Assembly (NCBI GenBank): GCA_947389015.1
Contig: CANDVA010000010.1
Span: 50,701-114,700, forward strand
Direction of reading: 5' to 3'
Origin: an uncultured Clostridia bacterium
GTDB lineage: Bacteria > Bacillota > Clostridia > Oscillospirales > Ruminococcaceae
DNA: 64,000 bases
Positions 49,752-57,861 of the stretch are shown piece after piece; position 1 is the first letter of the stretch, and each line of letters opens with the position of its first letter. The notes under the pieces are model-generated. The model saw only the letters and a list, made by a program, of their open reading frames with translations, was not told the DNA's origin and ran no database searches. Made by a program: the position numbers and the translations under genes.

Positions 49752-51566
49752 ATGTTTTGTCCCTATTGCGGAAAAGAGCTTGACGACGGCTCGAGGTTCT
49801 GTATACACTGCGGCGAACGCCTTGAGGAGGATACCCCCGAAAGCTCTGTCGAAGCTGCCAAGGAGACGGTGGAAAAAGCAGTCGAGGCTGTAAACGAGAC
49901 AATGGATAACGCCGCCGAAGCAGTTAAGGAAACCGCCGAGGACGCAGCCGAAGCAGCGGCGGAAACTGCGGAAAAGGCTGCAGAAGCGGCTTCGGAGGCT
50001 GTGAAAGACGTTACCGAAAAGGCTGCGGAGACCGCGCAGACTGTTGCCGGCAATGTTGCGGAGACCGAAGAAAAAGCCCCCGAGACTGCCGAAGAGGTTG
50101 CTGAGTCCGTTGTTGAAACTGCCGCGGACGCCCTCAAGGAAACTCCCGAGGAGATACCCGTCGAAAAGGACGGTGCGTCTAAGACAATCGACGTTGCGGA
50201 GCTGATAAAGAATAAAAAGGTGCTTATAATCACGGCGGCCGCGATCGTGTTCGTGGTGCTTGTCGTGCTTATCGCGGTCTTTGGAGGAGCAGCGGGCAAC
50301 TCGGGCTCGTCGGCGATAAAGGGCGTGTATTACGTCTGCGACGACAGCGGCGAGGGCAGCGTGATTTATAACGGCAAGAAGATAAAGGGCACCGACCTTT
50401 CGTCAAGCGCGGATATAGCCGTGGAAAGCAATGACGGCACCAAGGCTGTTATCCGTGACGGAGACAAAGCGCTGTACTATCTCTCGAACGGCAATATAAG
50501 CAAGATAACCGAGGACTTTGATATCGCCATGATAAATATATCTGCCGACGGAAGCACCGTTGTGTACGTCTACGACGACGCGATCTACACCTACAAGGGC
50601 GGAAAGGCGACAAAGGCGGCGGATATCGAGGACGGTCTGGCGGCTCCCGCCGTCATTTCACCCAACGGCGACACAATAGCCTATGCCGAAACGAACGGCG
50701 AAAAAATATCCGCCTATGCGGTCAAGGGCGGAAAACATATCGACCTGGACGAAAAAGTGATACCGTTCTCCGTAAGCAACGGCGGCGGTATAATATACGG
50801 TCTTGACAAGAATCTCAAGCTCAGCTATATCAAAAATCTTAAAGCAGATTCCGCGGAGAGCGTAAAGACTATGTCGCTTAATTTCACACCCGTTCTTTCC
50901 TCGGACAACAAGCAGGTGCTGTTCGCCTCGGACAACGGAATTTATTACTTTGACAGCTCGCTCAAGGAGGAGATCAAGGTAACGGGCAGCAGCGTAGAAC
51001 CGATTTATCCCGAGGGCAGTATCCGCTGCTACGATAATCTCAAGGAATTTATCGCATACTCCGACAGCAAGGTCGTCAAATTCACGCGTAAGGGCAACGA
51101 TTTCGACAAGGAGACATTGGCGTCGTCCGCAAAAAGCTGTCTTCTTTCCGCGGACGGAAAGAAGCTTGTTTACGCACAGGGCGACGAGCTTTACAGAATA
51201 AGCGTTTCCAACCCCGATAGCAAAGATCAGCTCGGCAGCGAGATACTTGACTACGACGCGGACAAGAACCTGAAGAACGTTTATTTTCTCAACCGCGACA
51301 ACGTGCTCCGTTACGCCGACGGCAAGAGCAAGAACGGTAAAAAGATAATCGACGACGTGGGCGACTTCGTTGTTAATCCCGACGGCGTATGCGTATTCAC
51401 CGACGATGATGATACTCTGTATTACAGCGCGGGCGGCTCGGATAAGAAAAAGGCGGGTCTCGAGGACGTTAAGGGATATGTTGAGATAACGCACAACATG
51501 GTTTATGTTGAAAGCGACGGCGATCTTTATATCAGCACGGACGGCAAAAAGTTCACGAAGCCTTAA
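49752..51566 (+). CDS. Zinc-ribbon, LEA-like repeat and WD/TolB-like propeller membrane protein
   Basis: A 604-residue protein in four parts. First is an N-terminal zinc ribbon ('MFCPYCGKELDD', 'FCIHCGERL'). Residues about 27-135 are Ala/Glu/Lys-rich, with repeating units such as 'EAVKETAEDAAEAAAETAEK' that would form long amphipathic helices like LEA proteins. A transmembrane helix follows at about 155-178 ('VLIITAAAIVFVVLVVLIAVF'), then an extracytoplasmic beta-propeller-like domain of about 420 residues with TolB-type blades. ATG 49752 was chosen for CAGGAGGAAATATT. It is a single gene with its own promoter and terminator. The function is unknown. Confidence 0.8.
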   Translation: MFCPYCGKELDDGSRFCIHCGERLEEDTPESSVEAAKETVEKAVEAVNETMDNAAEAVKETAEDAAEAAAETAEKAAEAASEAVKDVTEKAAETAQTVAGNVAETEEKAPETAEEVAESVVETAADALKETPEEIPVEKDGASKTIDVAELIKNKKVLIITAAAIVFVVLVVLIAVFGGAAGNSGSSAIKGVYYVCDDSGEGSVIYNGKKIKGTDLSSSADIAVESNDGTKAVIRDGDKALYYLSNGNISKITEDFDIAMINISADGSTVVYVYDDAIYTYKGGKATKAADIEDGLAAPAVISPNGDTIAYAETNGEKISAYAVKGGKHIDLDEKVIPFSVSNGGGIIYGLDKNLKLSYIKNLKADSAESVKTMSLNFTPVLSSDNKQVLFASDNGIYYFDSSLKEEIKVTGSSVEPIYPEGSIRCYDNLKEFIAYSDSKVVKFTRKGNDFDKETLASSAKSCLLSADGKKLVYAQGDELYRISVSNPDSKDQLGSEILDYDADKNLKNVYFLNRDNVLRYADGKSKNGKKIIDDVGDFVVNPDGVCVFTDDDDTLYYSAGGSDKKKAGLEDVKGYVEITHNMVYVESDGDLYISTDGKKFTKP

Positions 51567-51578
51567 TGGAATAAAATC

Positions 51579-51602
51579 AACGGGGAGTTTAAAGCTCCCC
51601 GT
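51579..51602. terminator. Bidirectional terminator between convergent genes
   Basis: The stem AACGGGGAG / CTCCCCGTT with a short loop is followed by ATTATTTTATT on the + strand. Confidence 0.85.
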
Positions 51603-51609
51603 TATTATT

Positions 51610-52374
51610 TTATTGCAGATCCGCTTTCATTTTACTTTTGAACACTATCACAGACGCGGCAGTTATCACAACGCAATATGCCAATGTTATCAGCAGGTGT
51701 GGGAAATAGCCGTCGAATTCGAGAGCGCTCGCCATTCTCGCCGCCTTTACCGCGTGATAGAACGGCAGGATCTCGCATATTTTCAACATCACGCCGCCCA
51801 GTCCGTCCGCGTCGAACCATACGCCTCCAAGAAACGACGCGAGCGAAATAACTATCGAGCACAAGCCCGGCGCGGCTTTTTCGCTGAAAAGCGTACCAAA
51901 TAACAATCCGAAAGCTATCATCATCACCGCCGTCGGCAGCAGCGATAGCAGCGCCAACAACAATCCAAGCACGTTCAGCTCCACACCCACTATCAGCGAC
52001 ACCGCAAACGACGCCGCGAACGTTATCAGAATCTGCAGTACAGCCAACAATAATGTGGGCAGCACATAGCCGAGAATAAAATCCCCCGAGCGCATAGGAG
52101 TTGCGTACAGCCGCACCAGAAACGCTCCCGAGCGGTCCTTCGCGACGTTAAGGCAAGTGAACAGCATAACAAACGTCAAGCCGAATACCGCTATTCCTCC
52201 CGCCAGATTGTCGATACGAAAGATAGTCATTCCCGTCTGCGGAGGTATGCCGTCGTTTATGATCGTCATAATTATAAGCATTACGAGCGGAAATCCCAGA
52301 CAAAATATGTAGCTGAGCGGGTCACGGATAATCTCCTTGAAATTTCTCGCGGAAAAGGCGCTTATCTTGTTCAT
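51610..52374 (-). CDS. ABC-2 type transporter permease
   Basis: A 254-residue membrane protein with six helices, in the ABC-2 export pattern (short cytoplasmic N-terminus, 'PLSYIFCLGFPLVMLIIM', a large first extracellular loop, and 'LLYATPMRSGDF'-like cytoplasmic loop 'VRLYATPMRSGDFILGY'). It forms the channel of an exporter with the ATPase immediately upstream (2-bp gap). The substrate is unknown; drugs, peptides or lipids are typical. GGGGGCGTAAAA precedes the ATG. The unit ends at the hairpin 51579-51602. Confidence 0.88.
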   Translation of the reverse strand: MNKISAFSARNFKEIIRDPLSYIFCLGFPLVMLIIMTIINDGIPPQTGMTIFRIDNLAGGIAVFGLTFVMLFTCLNVAKDRSGAFLVRLYATPMRSGDFILGYVLPTLLLAVLQILITFAASFAVSLIVGVELNVLGLLLALLSLLPTAVMMIAFGLLFGTLFSEKAAPGLCSIVISLASFLGGVWFDADGLGGVMLKICEILPFYHAVKAARMASALEFDGYFPHLLITLAYCVVITAASVIVFKSKMKADLQ

Positions 52375-52376
52375 TT

Positions 52377-53111
52377 TTACGCCCCCTTTCCGAACTGCGC
52401 TGCAATCTTTACGAATGTGTTCTCAAGCCCGCTCTCTCCGCTTTGAGCCTCAAGCTCACCAAGAGTTCCGAGCGCCGCGAGACTGCCGTCTATCATTATC
52501 GCTATGCGGTCGGATAGTGCTTCGGCTTCCTCCATATAGTGCGTGGTCAGGACTATCGTTATCTTGCCTTTAAGCTCCTCGACTACGCTCCATAGCTCAC
52601 GCCGCGCGAGTACGTCAAGTCCGAGAGTAGGCTCGTCGAGAAACAGCACCTTTGGCTCCGCGATAAGCGCCAACGCTATCGAGAGCTTGCGTTTCCAGCC
52701 GCCCGAGAGTGTTTTCGCACGGGAATTCGCCACCTCGTCCATTCTGAACAGTGAAGTCATGGCGTCAATGCGCTGCTTGGTCTTTTCGGGCGAGTAGCCG
52801 TAGATACCGCATATAAGGCGCATATTTTCGAGCACGGTAAGATTCTCGGCTACGGCGGTGTCCTGCGGCGAGATACCGACGATGTTCTTGACCGCGGCGG
52901 CTTCGCTTTGGCAATTGTGTCCGCAGACGCAGCATTCGCCGCTCGTGGGCTTGGATAAGCACGAGAGCATACGTATAGTCGTCGTCTTACCCGCGCCGTT
53001 TACGCCTAACAGCGCAAACAGCTCGCCCTCCCTGACCGTCAGCGAAAGCTCGGAAACGGCGGTCTTGGTCTTGTACCTCTTGGTGAGGCTCTTGGTTTCA
53101 ATAGCGTTCAT
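52377..53111 (-). CDS. ABC transporter ATP-binding protein
   Basis: A 244-residue ATPase with Walker A 'GVNGAGKTT', Q-loop 'ISPQDTAV', signature 'LSGGWKRKL', Walker B 'VLFLDEPTLGLD' and switch His in 'TTHYMEEAE'. The sequence is of the DrrA/CcmA export type. AGAGGTAAAT precedes the ATG. It lies between the XRE-AbrB regulator (8-bp gap) and the ABC-2 permease, so the three make a self-regulated export operon. Confidence 0.93.
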   Translation of the reverse strand: MNAIETKSLTKRYKTKTAVSELSLTVREGELFALLGVNGAGKTTTIRMLSCLSKPTSGECCVCGHNCQSEAAAVKNIVGISPQDTAVAENLTVLENMRLICGIYGYSPEKTKQRIDAMTSLFRMDEVANSRAKTLSGGWKRKLSIALALIAEPKVLFLDEPTLGLDVLARRELWSVVEELKGKITIVLTTHYMEEAEALSDRIAIMIDGSLAALGTLGELEAQSGESGLENTFVKIAAQFGKGA

Positions 53112-53119
53112 ATTTACCT

Positions 53120-53506
53120 CTACTTTTCAAAAATTTCGGAGACCCGTACAAGCGCTATGCCCCTGTCCTCGTCGCCGAGAATAAGGATCGCGTCACCGGT
53201 CTTTATTCCGAATACCTCGCGGCATTTTTTCGGCAGGGTTATCTGTCCCTTGTCGTTGACGCGCGTTATGCCGAACATATGCTTCTTGTCGGTGCGCTTG
53301 TCGGGGAGCGCTGTTATATTTCGTACAAGCGAATCCACCGTTACCTCATACATATCCGCGAGCGCGATGACGTTCTCAATATCGGGAACGCTCTCGCCGC
53401 GCTCCCACTTCGCGACAGCCTGCCGCGATACGCCCAGCTTTTCGGCGACCTGCTCCTGAGTGAAGCCGTTCTGCTTGCGGAACAGCTTTAAGTTATTGAA
53501 ATCCAT
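53120..53506 (-). CDS. XRE-type regulator fused to an AbrB-like domain
   Basis: A 128-residue DNA-binding protein with two different domains. The N-terminal helix-turn-helix (about 3-58: 'LFRKQNGFTQEQVAEKLG', 'SRQAVAKWERG') is followed by a C-terminal AbrB/SpoVT swapped-hairpin domain (about 76-122: 'GITRVNDKGQITLPKKCRE', 'GDAILILGDE'). Both can bind DNA. The ATG at 53506 is preceded by AGGGGTGAAATAC. It heads the ABC exporter operon, and an inverted repeat spans its own -35 box. Confidence 0.9.
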   Translation of the reverse strand: MDFNNLKLFRKQNGFTQEQVAEKLGVSRQAVAKWERGESVPDIENVIALADMYEVTVDSLVRNITALPDKRTDKKHMFGITRVNDKGQITLPKKCREVFGIKTGDAILILGDEDRGIALVRVSEIFEK

Positions 53507-53528
53507 GTATTTCACCCCTGTTGATAAT

Positions 53529-53557
53529 ATTATAAAATAATCTCCGACGTTTTTCAA
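53529..53557 (-). promoter_or_regulatory. Promoter of the XRE-AbrB/ABC operon
   Basis: TTGAAA and TATAAT with a 17-bp spacer on the minus strand, 23 bp before the start codon. Confidence 0.75.
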
Positions 53558-53570
53558 CCAATCGGAGATT
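53539..53570 (-). promoter_or_regulatory. Inverted repeat overlapping the -35 box (operator or terminator)
   Basis: AATCTCCGA - 14 nt - TCGGAGATT. The -35 box of the operon lies in the loop and one arm lies in the spacer, as for a repressor site. It is also placed where the upstream cysteine-cluster gene would terminate, with a T-rich run after it on the minus strand. Confidence 0.6.
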
Positions 53571-53590
53571 ACAATTATGTTATGTCTGGT

Positions 53591-54076
53591 TTACATTTTC
53601 GGATTTTTTTCAACCGCTACTATCGGATAACCGCCGATATACGGCTTGACGATATCGGGATGCTCTCGGGCGGTCTTGAACAGCTTATCCGCAAAACCGT
53701 CCGCGTTCACAAACTCTGACAGCGATTTCAGCGGAAGCTCCGACACCAACTCACACACGGGCGATACAGTTATCACGCGCGTATCTCCGAGGCTGTTCAC
53801 GCGGAACGGCCAGATCAGGCAATCAAAGGGCTTCAGCTCGCCGAGCGTGCAGCCGCGCTCACCCGCTGCGGGACAATATATCAGTTTGTCACCGTCGAAC
53901 TCCATATCGAACACGTATTCTCCACCGCGCGGAATTAACTTTACACCAAGCTTTTCCTCTATTCTTTCTCGGAATTCTCCGAAGATAAGCGGTATCTCCC
54001 ACTTGTCCTCCTCGACAAATCCGCAGCATACACGGCATTTTGCGCAGCTTTCGGGCTTTAATATCTTGCTTAACAT
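53591..54076 (-). CDS. YkgJ-like cysteine-cluster protein
   Basis: A 161-residue protein with 'CAKCRVCCGF' near the N-terminus and further cysteines in 'YCPAAGERGCTL' and 'DCLIWPF'. This is the zinc/iron-binding pattern of the YkgJ (UPF0153) family. The molecular role of the family is unclear; it is often proposed to bind Fe-S or Zn. CGGAGAAGTTG precedes ATG 54076. It lies 12 bp after the aldo/keto reductase remnant. Confidence 0.8.
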   Translation of the reverse strand: MLSKILKPESCAKCRVCCGFVEEDKWEIPLIFGEFRERIEEKLGVKLIPRGGEYVFDMEFDGDKLIYCPAAGERGCTLGELKPFDCLIWPFRVNSLGDTRVITVSPVCELVSELPLKSLSEFVNADGFADKLFKTAREHPDIVKPYIGGYPIVAVEKNPKM

Positions 54077-54088
54077 CAACTTCTCCGT

Positions 54089-54226
54089 TTATTTGAAATA
54101 TTCCGCGATCTCGGACTTTCTTTGCTTCCGATCCGCATTGAACGGACAGCGGCTTTTACAGTGACCGCAGGAAAGGTATGCGTTGTCGGAAACCCTCCGT
54201 ATACCGCCAATTCCGAGACCGAACAC
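54089..54226 (-). pseudogene. Remnant: C-terminal 4Fe-4S end of an aldo/keto reductase
   Basis: On the minus strand an open stretch of about 45 codons ends in TAA at 54089. It contains 'YLSCGHCKSRCPFNADRK' followed by a helix ending 'SEIAEYFK'. This matches the cysteine-rich tail that closes ferredoxin-like members of the aldo/keto reductase family (CxxC..xxxCP, then a short amphipathic helix). No barrel domain or start codon precedes it. It is therefore probably what is left of a deleted gene, or a very small ferredoxin-like peptide. Confidence 0.5.
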
Positions 54227-54280
54227 ACTTATTTTTTCTTCGCAATGACGAAGCCTTCCGTATTCGATATTATTTCCCTC

Positions 54281-54670
54281 TCAGACATCGGTATTCTTGA
54301 AAATCAAAAACAAATGCACAGCGGGCAGCAGCGTTATAATGATATCGCCGAACGACATCATTTTTCCGATAAGCACTATAACAAGAGAAATAACCGCCAT
54401 AACGATCGCTATCAGAGACCATATCAACGCGTTTTTATCCTTGCCCTTGAGCGAATAGAAGCCCATTAAGCCGAAGCTCGCGAACGTCAATGCCATTCCG
54501 ATAAGGTTGCCGATAAAGCCCATAAACGTCCCGCTTCTGATAACATTGAACATCGCAAATCCCACAAAGAACGAACGGTTTGCCGAAGTGAGCGTGACGA
54601 TACCGAAAATTACCGACAAAACCGCCACCAGCAAACATAAAAATGATGTGACCTTTAATGCTTTTTTCAT
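54281..54670 (-). CDS. Small four-helix membrane protein
   Basis: A 129-residue protein made almost entirely of four transmembrane helices ('VTSFLCLLVAVLSVIFGIVT', 'MGFIGNLIGMALTFASFGL', 'ALIWSLIAIVMAVISLVIVL', 'IIITLLPAVHLFLIF'). No family is recognised. AAAGGAGTACAAA precedes ATG 54670. A consensus promoter lies at 54711-54739, so it is expressed independently. Confidence 0.8.
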   Translation of the reverse strand: MKKALKVTSFLCLLVAVLSVIFGIVTLTSANRSFFVGFAMFNVIRSGTFMGFIGNLIGMALTFASFGLMGFYSLKGKDKNALIWSLIAIVMAVISLVIVLIGKMMSFGDIIITLLPAVHLFLIFKNTDV

Positions 54671-54710
54671 TTTGTACTCCTTTACAGATATACCAAACTT
54701 TTCTATTATA

Positions 54711-54739
54711 ATTATATCATATAACGCGGAAAATGTCAA
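54711..54739 (-). promoter_or_regulatory. Consensus promoter of the small membrane protein gene
   Basis: Perfect TTGACA and TATAAT with a 17-bp spacer on the minus strand, 40 bp before the start. It sits directly after the ribU unit's terminator. Confidence 0.85.
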
Positions 54740-54741
54740 TA

Positions 54742-54773
54742 GAAAAATGCCGCCCACACTATTGGGGACGGCA
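54742..54773 (-). terminator. Terminator of the ribU-DUF5662 unit
   Basis: The minus-strand stem GCCGTCCC / GGGCGGC is followed by ATTTTTC, just past the DUF5662 stop. Confidence 0.75.
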
Positions 54774-54777
54774 CGGT

Positions 54778-55323
54778 TCAATATTCTTTTTTGTCCTTTA
54801 TCAGTCTGCGAATATACGCGAAAGTCTCATCCTCTCCCATTTCGGAGAGCATTACAAGCAGCTTTTCAAGCAGTGCGGAGGTCTCGGGGTGAATTTTTCG
54901 GCGGGTCTTTCCGCGGATAAAATATTGCAGCGCGGAATCGTCTGTATAGTTCTTCCCCTGATAAATCTTGCTGGCGGCTACCCTGTCGCAGAACATCTCG
55001 ACGACGTACCGAAGCGGCATTTTTACAGGCTCGACCTGTCGGGTTTTCGGGTCGTAGTCCGTCCAGTATTCGAAGTGGTGACGGTTGCGCCCCTTGTGAT
55101 GCATCCACGCGAGCGAATATCCGTAAGCCTCACGCTCCCCCTCGTTGGGCGAACGCGTTCCGATATAGAACCGCGCTCCCGGCAGAAATTCCGTCGGCGA
55201 GTACTTCGACAGATCGTGCCGAAGTCCCTGCCACAATATTCCCGCCCTCGCACAGTGAGCGATTACCTTATGGCGATGCTTGGTTATTGTTTTAAAATGC
55301 TTGAACGCCGATTTAAAAGACAT
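54778..55323 (-). CDS. DUF5662-family protein
   Basis: A 181-residue soluble protein. It has the family's histidine-rich pattern: 'ITKHRHKVIAHCARAGI', 'GLRHDLSKYSPTEFLPG', 'AWMHHKGRNRHHFEYW' and 'MPLRYVVEMFCDRVAAS'. The His/Asp arrangement resembles a metal-dependent hydrolase site, but the activity is not known. The start at 55323 follows GAAAGGACAC at a rather long spacing; the first in-frame ATG at 55365 would overlap ribU and has no binding site. It follows ribU and shares the FMN riboswitch transcript. Confidence 0.8.
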   Translation of the reverse strand: MSFKSAFKHFKTITKHRHKVIAHCARAGILWQGLRHDLSKYSPTEFLPGARFYIGTRSPNEGEREAYGYSLAWMHHKGRNRHHFEYWTDYDPKTRQVEPVKMPLRYVVEMFCDRVAASKIYQGKNYTDDSALQYFIRGKTRRKIHPETSALLEKLLVMLSEMGEDETFAYIRRLIKDKKEY

Positions 55324-55345
55324 AGCAAAAAGTGTCCTTTCGGTA

Positions 55346-55960
55346 TTACTCCCGATAAAGTCCATTGAAAACAGGCCGCAGTTTCTTGTACAACACCATC
55401 GAAACGACTGCCGCGCATAACCCCTTAACGAATGTAAACGGCACGTTAAAGATCAGCAGGCACTGTATAAGGCTCCCGACACTCGGGAGTATCTTTTGAT
55501 ACAAGCCCACGATCGTCTCGGTCGAATAACCGCACACCGTACCGTAGGCGGGGAACACCAGAAAGAGGTTTGACGGAATACTCATAAGCGCCATTAAAAC
55601 CGCTCCCGACAGGCAGCCGACCGCCGCGCGGACGACGCTTGCGTTCCTGTGAGCGAGCAGACCCGCAGGGAACACGAGCGACACGCTGAGAATGAAATTC
55701 GACAGTTCGCCCACACACGCGGTCTTGGTCGTGAAGCAGCCGAAGATGTTCTTCAGCAGGCACACGAACACGCCCGAAACGGGACCCATAGTCATCGACG
55801 CGAGCATTGCGGGAACGTCCGAAAAATCGAAAGTCATAAAGCTCGGCATAATAGCTACCTTAAATCCCAGCTCCGCGAGCACGATAGACAACGCCGCCAT
55901 AAGCGCCGTGAACACGAGCCTCCGCACGTCAACTCTTCTTGTTTTCTGTACTTTTACCAT
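55346..55960 (-). CDS. ribU: Riboflavin ECF transporter S component
   Basis: A 204-residue membrane protein with six helices, matching ECF S components: 'VFTALMAALSIVLAEL' near the start, then 'SDVPAMLASMTMGPVSGVFV' and 'LKNIFGCFTTK'. Assignment to riboflavin rests on the FMN riboswitch directly upstream, because S components are hard to tell apart by sequence. It needs the shared EcfA/A'/T module, which is not in this window. AAAAGGAGAAATC precedes the ATG. Confidence 0.9.
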   Translation of the reverse strand: MVKVQKTRRVDVRRLVFTALMAALSIVLAELGFKVAIMPSFMTFDFSDVPAMLASMTMGPVSGVFVCLLKNIFGCFTTKTACVGELSNFILSVSLVFPAGLLAHRNASVVRAAVGCLSGAVLMALMSIPSNLFLVFPAYGTVCGYSTETIVGLYQKILPSVGSLIQCLLIFNVPFTFVKGLCAAVVSMVLYKKLRPVFNGLYRE

Positions 55961-56065
55961 GATTTCTCCTTTTCCTCGGGGAAAAAGAAAGCCCTTTCAA
56001 AGGTCGCCGCGCAAGCAAAACACCGCCGACAAAGCCTTTTAAAGGGGACGCAGAATATCAAATTC

Positions 56066-56210
<145 letters not shown>

Positions 56211-56246
56211 GATTAAAATATTTCGCAAGCTATTGCTTACATCTAC

Positions 56247-56275
56247 ATTATATTACTTTCGTCAGATATTGTCAA
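56247..56275 (-). promoter_or_regulatory. Consensus promoter of the FMN riboswitch transcript
   Basis: Perfect TTGACA and TATAAT with a 17-bp spacer on the minus strand, about 40 bp before the aptamer. Confidence 0.9.
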
Positions 56276-56314
56276 GAGGTTTTTTAAAAATTTCCGCCAT
56301 TTTTATAAGCGCGT

Positions 56315-56458
56315 TCACATATAAGACTTCTTTTCGGAAAATCTTTCGTACCTTATGGAGATATCCGAAAAAACGGGATAACCGTCGATTTGTTTAAGCG
56401 ATTTCAGCAACAAGGTGTTTTCGGGGATTTTGTCAAGGGCAAATTTTTTCAGCCGCAC
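56315..56458 (-). CDS. 47-residue protein downstream of yicC
   Basis: A small GTG-start ORF beginning 27 bp after the yicC stop. AAGGA lies 8 bp before the start, and the peptide looks like a folded or helical soluble segment ('VRLKKFALDKIPENTLLLKS', ending 'ISIRYERFSEKKSYM'). In other Firmicutes this position holds remA, which this is not. No family is recognised. Position, binding site and natural residue composition favour translation, but the evidence is modest. Confidence 0.45.
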   Translation of the reverse strand: MRLKKFALDKIPENTLLLKSLKQIDGYPVFSDISIRYERFSEKKSYM

Positions 56459-56485
56459 GACAAATATCCTTATAAACAGTGCCCC

Positions 56486-57364
56486 TTATTCGATATTCTG
56501 TATCTGCTCGCGTATCTTCTCTATCTCGCTTTTCTGGTCGACAACTATCTTCGTGACCTCGACATCCTGAACCTTAGAGCCGATTGTGTTGGTCTCGCGG
56601 TTCATCTCCTGAACAAGGAAATCGAGCTTTCTGCCTATCGGCTCGGCGCTCTCCAGCATTTCGCGGAACTGCGCGATATGCGAGCGCAGCCGCACCGTTT
56701 CCTCGTCGACGGCGGTCTTTTCGGAGAATATCCCCGCCTCGAGCAGTATGCGATTCTCGTCGACGTTCTTTCCCTCCAGCACCTCGCACATTTTATCGTA
56801 AAGTCTCTTGCGGTAATTCTCGACAATGATCGGCGAGCGCTCCTCGACAAAGCTAATGTTGCCCTCGATAGCCGTCAGACGCGCGGAGATATCCGCTCTC
56901 ATACGCTCTCCCTCTGTCTCGCGCATACGGATAAAGTTCGCGAGCGCCTGCTCCGCGACCGCTTTCAAGTCCCCCCAGAGCTGCTCCTCGTCCGCTTCCG
57001 CCTTTACCACCGTAAACGCGTCGGGCAGACGCATTACCGCCGAAAGCGACAGATCGTCCGTCAGCGAAAGCTCGTCCTGTATCTCACGCAGCGCCATAAC
57101 GTAATCAGAGATGACCTCCTTATTCGCGGTTATCTTCTCGGAAACGGCGGTCACGTTCTGCACCTGAACAGACACCTCAACCTTGCCGCGCGATATCTTC
57201 CCCTGAAGCAGCGACTTCAGCTTATCCTCCGCGAACGTATACGCGCGCGGCAGTCTGCTCGAAAACTCGTAATATCGGTGATTTACGGCGCGTATCTCCA
57301 CCGTGATATCCCGCCCGTTCAATACCTTGTGACCTCTGCCGAAGCCCGTCATACTTTTTATCAT
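56486..57364 (-). CDS. YicC-family endoribonuclease
   Basis: A 292-residue protein with the full YicC pattern: 'IKSMTGFGRG' at the N-terminus, 'VEIRAVNHRYYEFSSRLP' and, near the C-terminus, 'RKLDFLVQEMNRETNTIGSK'. Family members (YicC/YloC) are endoribonucleases that act on RNA in stationary phase and in stress. The start at 57364 overlaps the GNAT stop by 4 bp (ATGA), with AGAGGTGCTCAA upstream. In many Firmicutes yloC is followed by remA-gmk-rpoZ; here only a 47-aa ORF follows. Confidence 0.93.
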   Translation of the reverse strand: MIKSMTGFGRGHKVLNGRDITVEIRAVNHRYYEFSSRLPRAYTFAEDKLKSLLQGKISRGKVEVSVQVQNVTAVSEKITANKEVISDYVMALREIQDELSLTDDLSLSAVMRLPDAFTVVKAEADEEQLWGDLKAVAEQALANFIRMRETEGERMRADISARLTAIEGNISFVEERSPIIVENYRKRLYDKMCEVLEGKNVDENRILLEAGIFSEKTAVDEETVRLRSHIAQFREMLESAEPIGRKLDFLVQEMNRETNTIGSKVQDVEVTKIVVDQKSEIEKIREQIQNIE

Positions 57365-57861
57365 TTGAGCACCTCTTTTAATTTCAATTCGTAAAAAAAC
57401 CAATGTGTTTCATACATAACGCCCTCGCCGCAGCGTTTGAACCCTATCTTCTCGTACAGCGACATAGCCCCGAAATTCTCCGTTCCGACAAGCAGCGCCA
57501 AGCCGTCATAACGCAGATTGACCGCTTCGTCCAGCAGAAATTTCAGCAGCTTCTCCGCATATCCCTTTCGGTGATATCCGCGGCGTACTCCCACGCGGGA
57601 TATCTCACCGCGGCGCTTCACAGACTTGTCAAAACATTCGGGAACCTCGCGCTCCTCAAACTCGCCCAGATACGCCACCGCAACGATAACGCCGTCCTCG
57701 GTCAGCTTGTACAGCGAATCGCGCTCCACGATATCGTGACGAACGAATTCCAATGTTGGATATTCGTCATCCCATGTGCAGCCCGGCGAGCCTTTCAGAG
57801 ACTCGTATATCGCGTAAATCTCATCCGCATCACACGGAAGTGCCTTTGTTATCTCGATCAT
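57361..57861 (-). CDS. GNAT-family N-acetyltransferase
   Basis: A 166-residue acetyltransferase. The acetyl-CoA loop is 'RGYHRKGYAEKLLKFL', preceded by the strand 'GEISRVGVR' and followed by 'ENFGAMSLYEKIGFKR'. The acceptor is unknown. The start overlaps the ankyrin gene's stop by 4 bp and the end overlaps yicC by 4 bp. Base composition matches its neighbours, unlike the AT-rich acetyltransferase at 24.1-24.5 kb. Confidence 0.9.
   Translation of the reverse strand: MIEITKALPCDADEIYAIYESLKGSPGCTWDDEYPTLEFVRHDIVERDSLYKLTEDGVIVAVAYLGEFEEREVPECFDKSVKRRGEISRVGVRRGYHRKGYAEKLLKFLLDEAVNLRYDGLALLVGTENFGAMSLYEKIGFKRCGEGVMYETHWFFYELKLKEVLK

Noticed and set aside
49860..50170. Tandem DNA repeat or CRISPR-like array in the Ala/Glu-rich stretch
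   Set aside because: Units vary in length and sequence and are part of a continuous coding frame; this is a protein repeat only.
56390..57394. 334-codon + strand frame opposite yicC
   Set aside because: Shadow of yicC, which is a certain gene with conserved ends.
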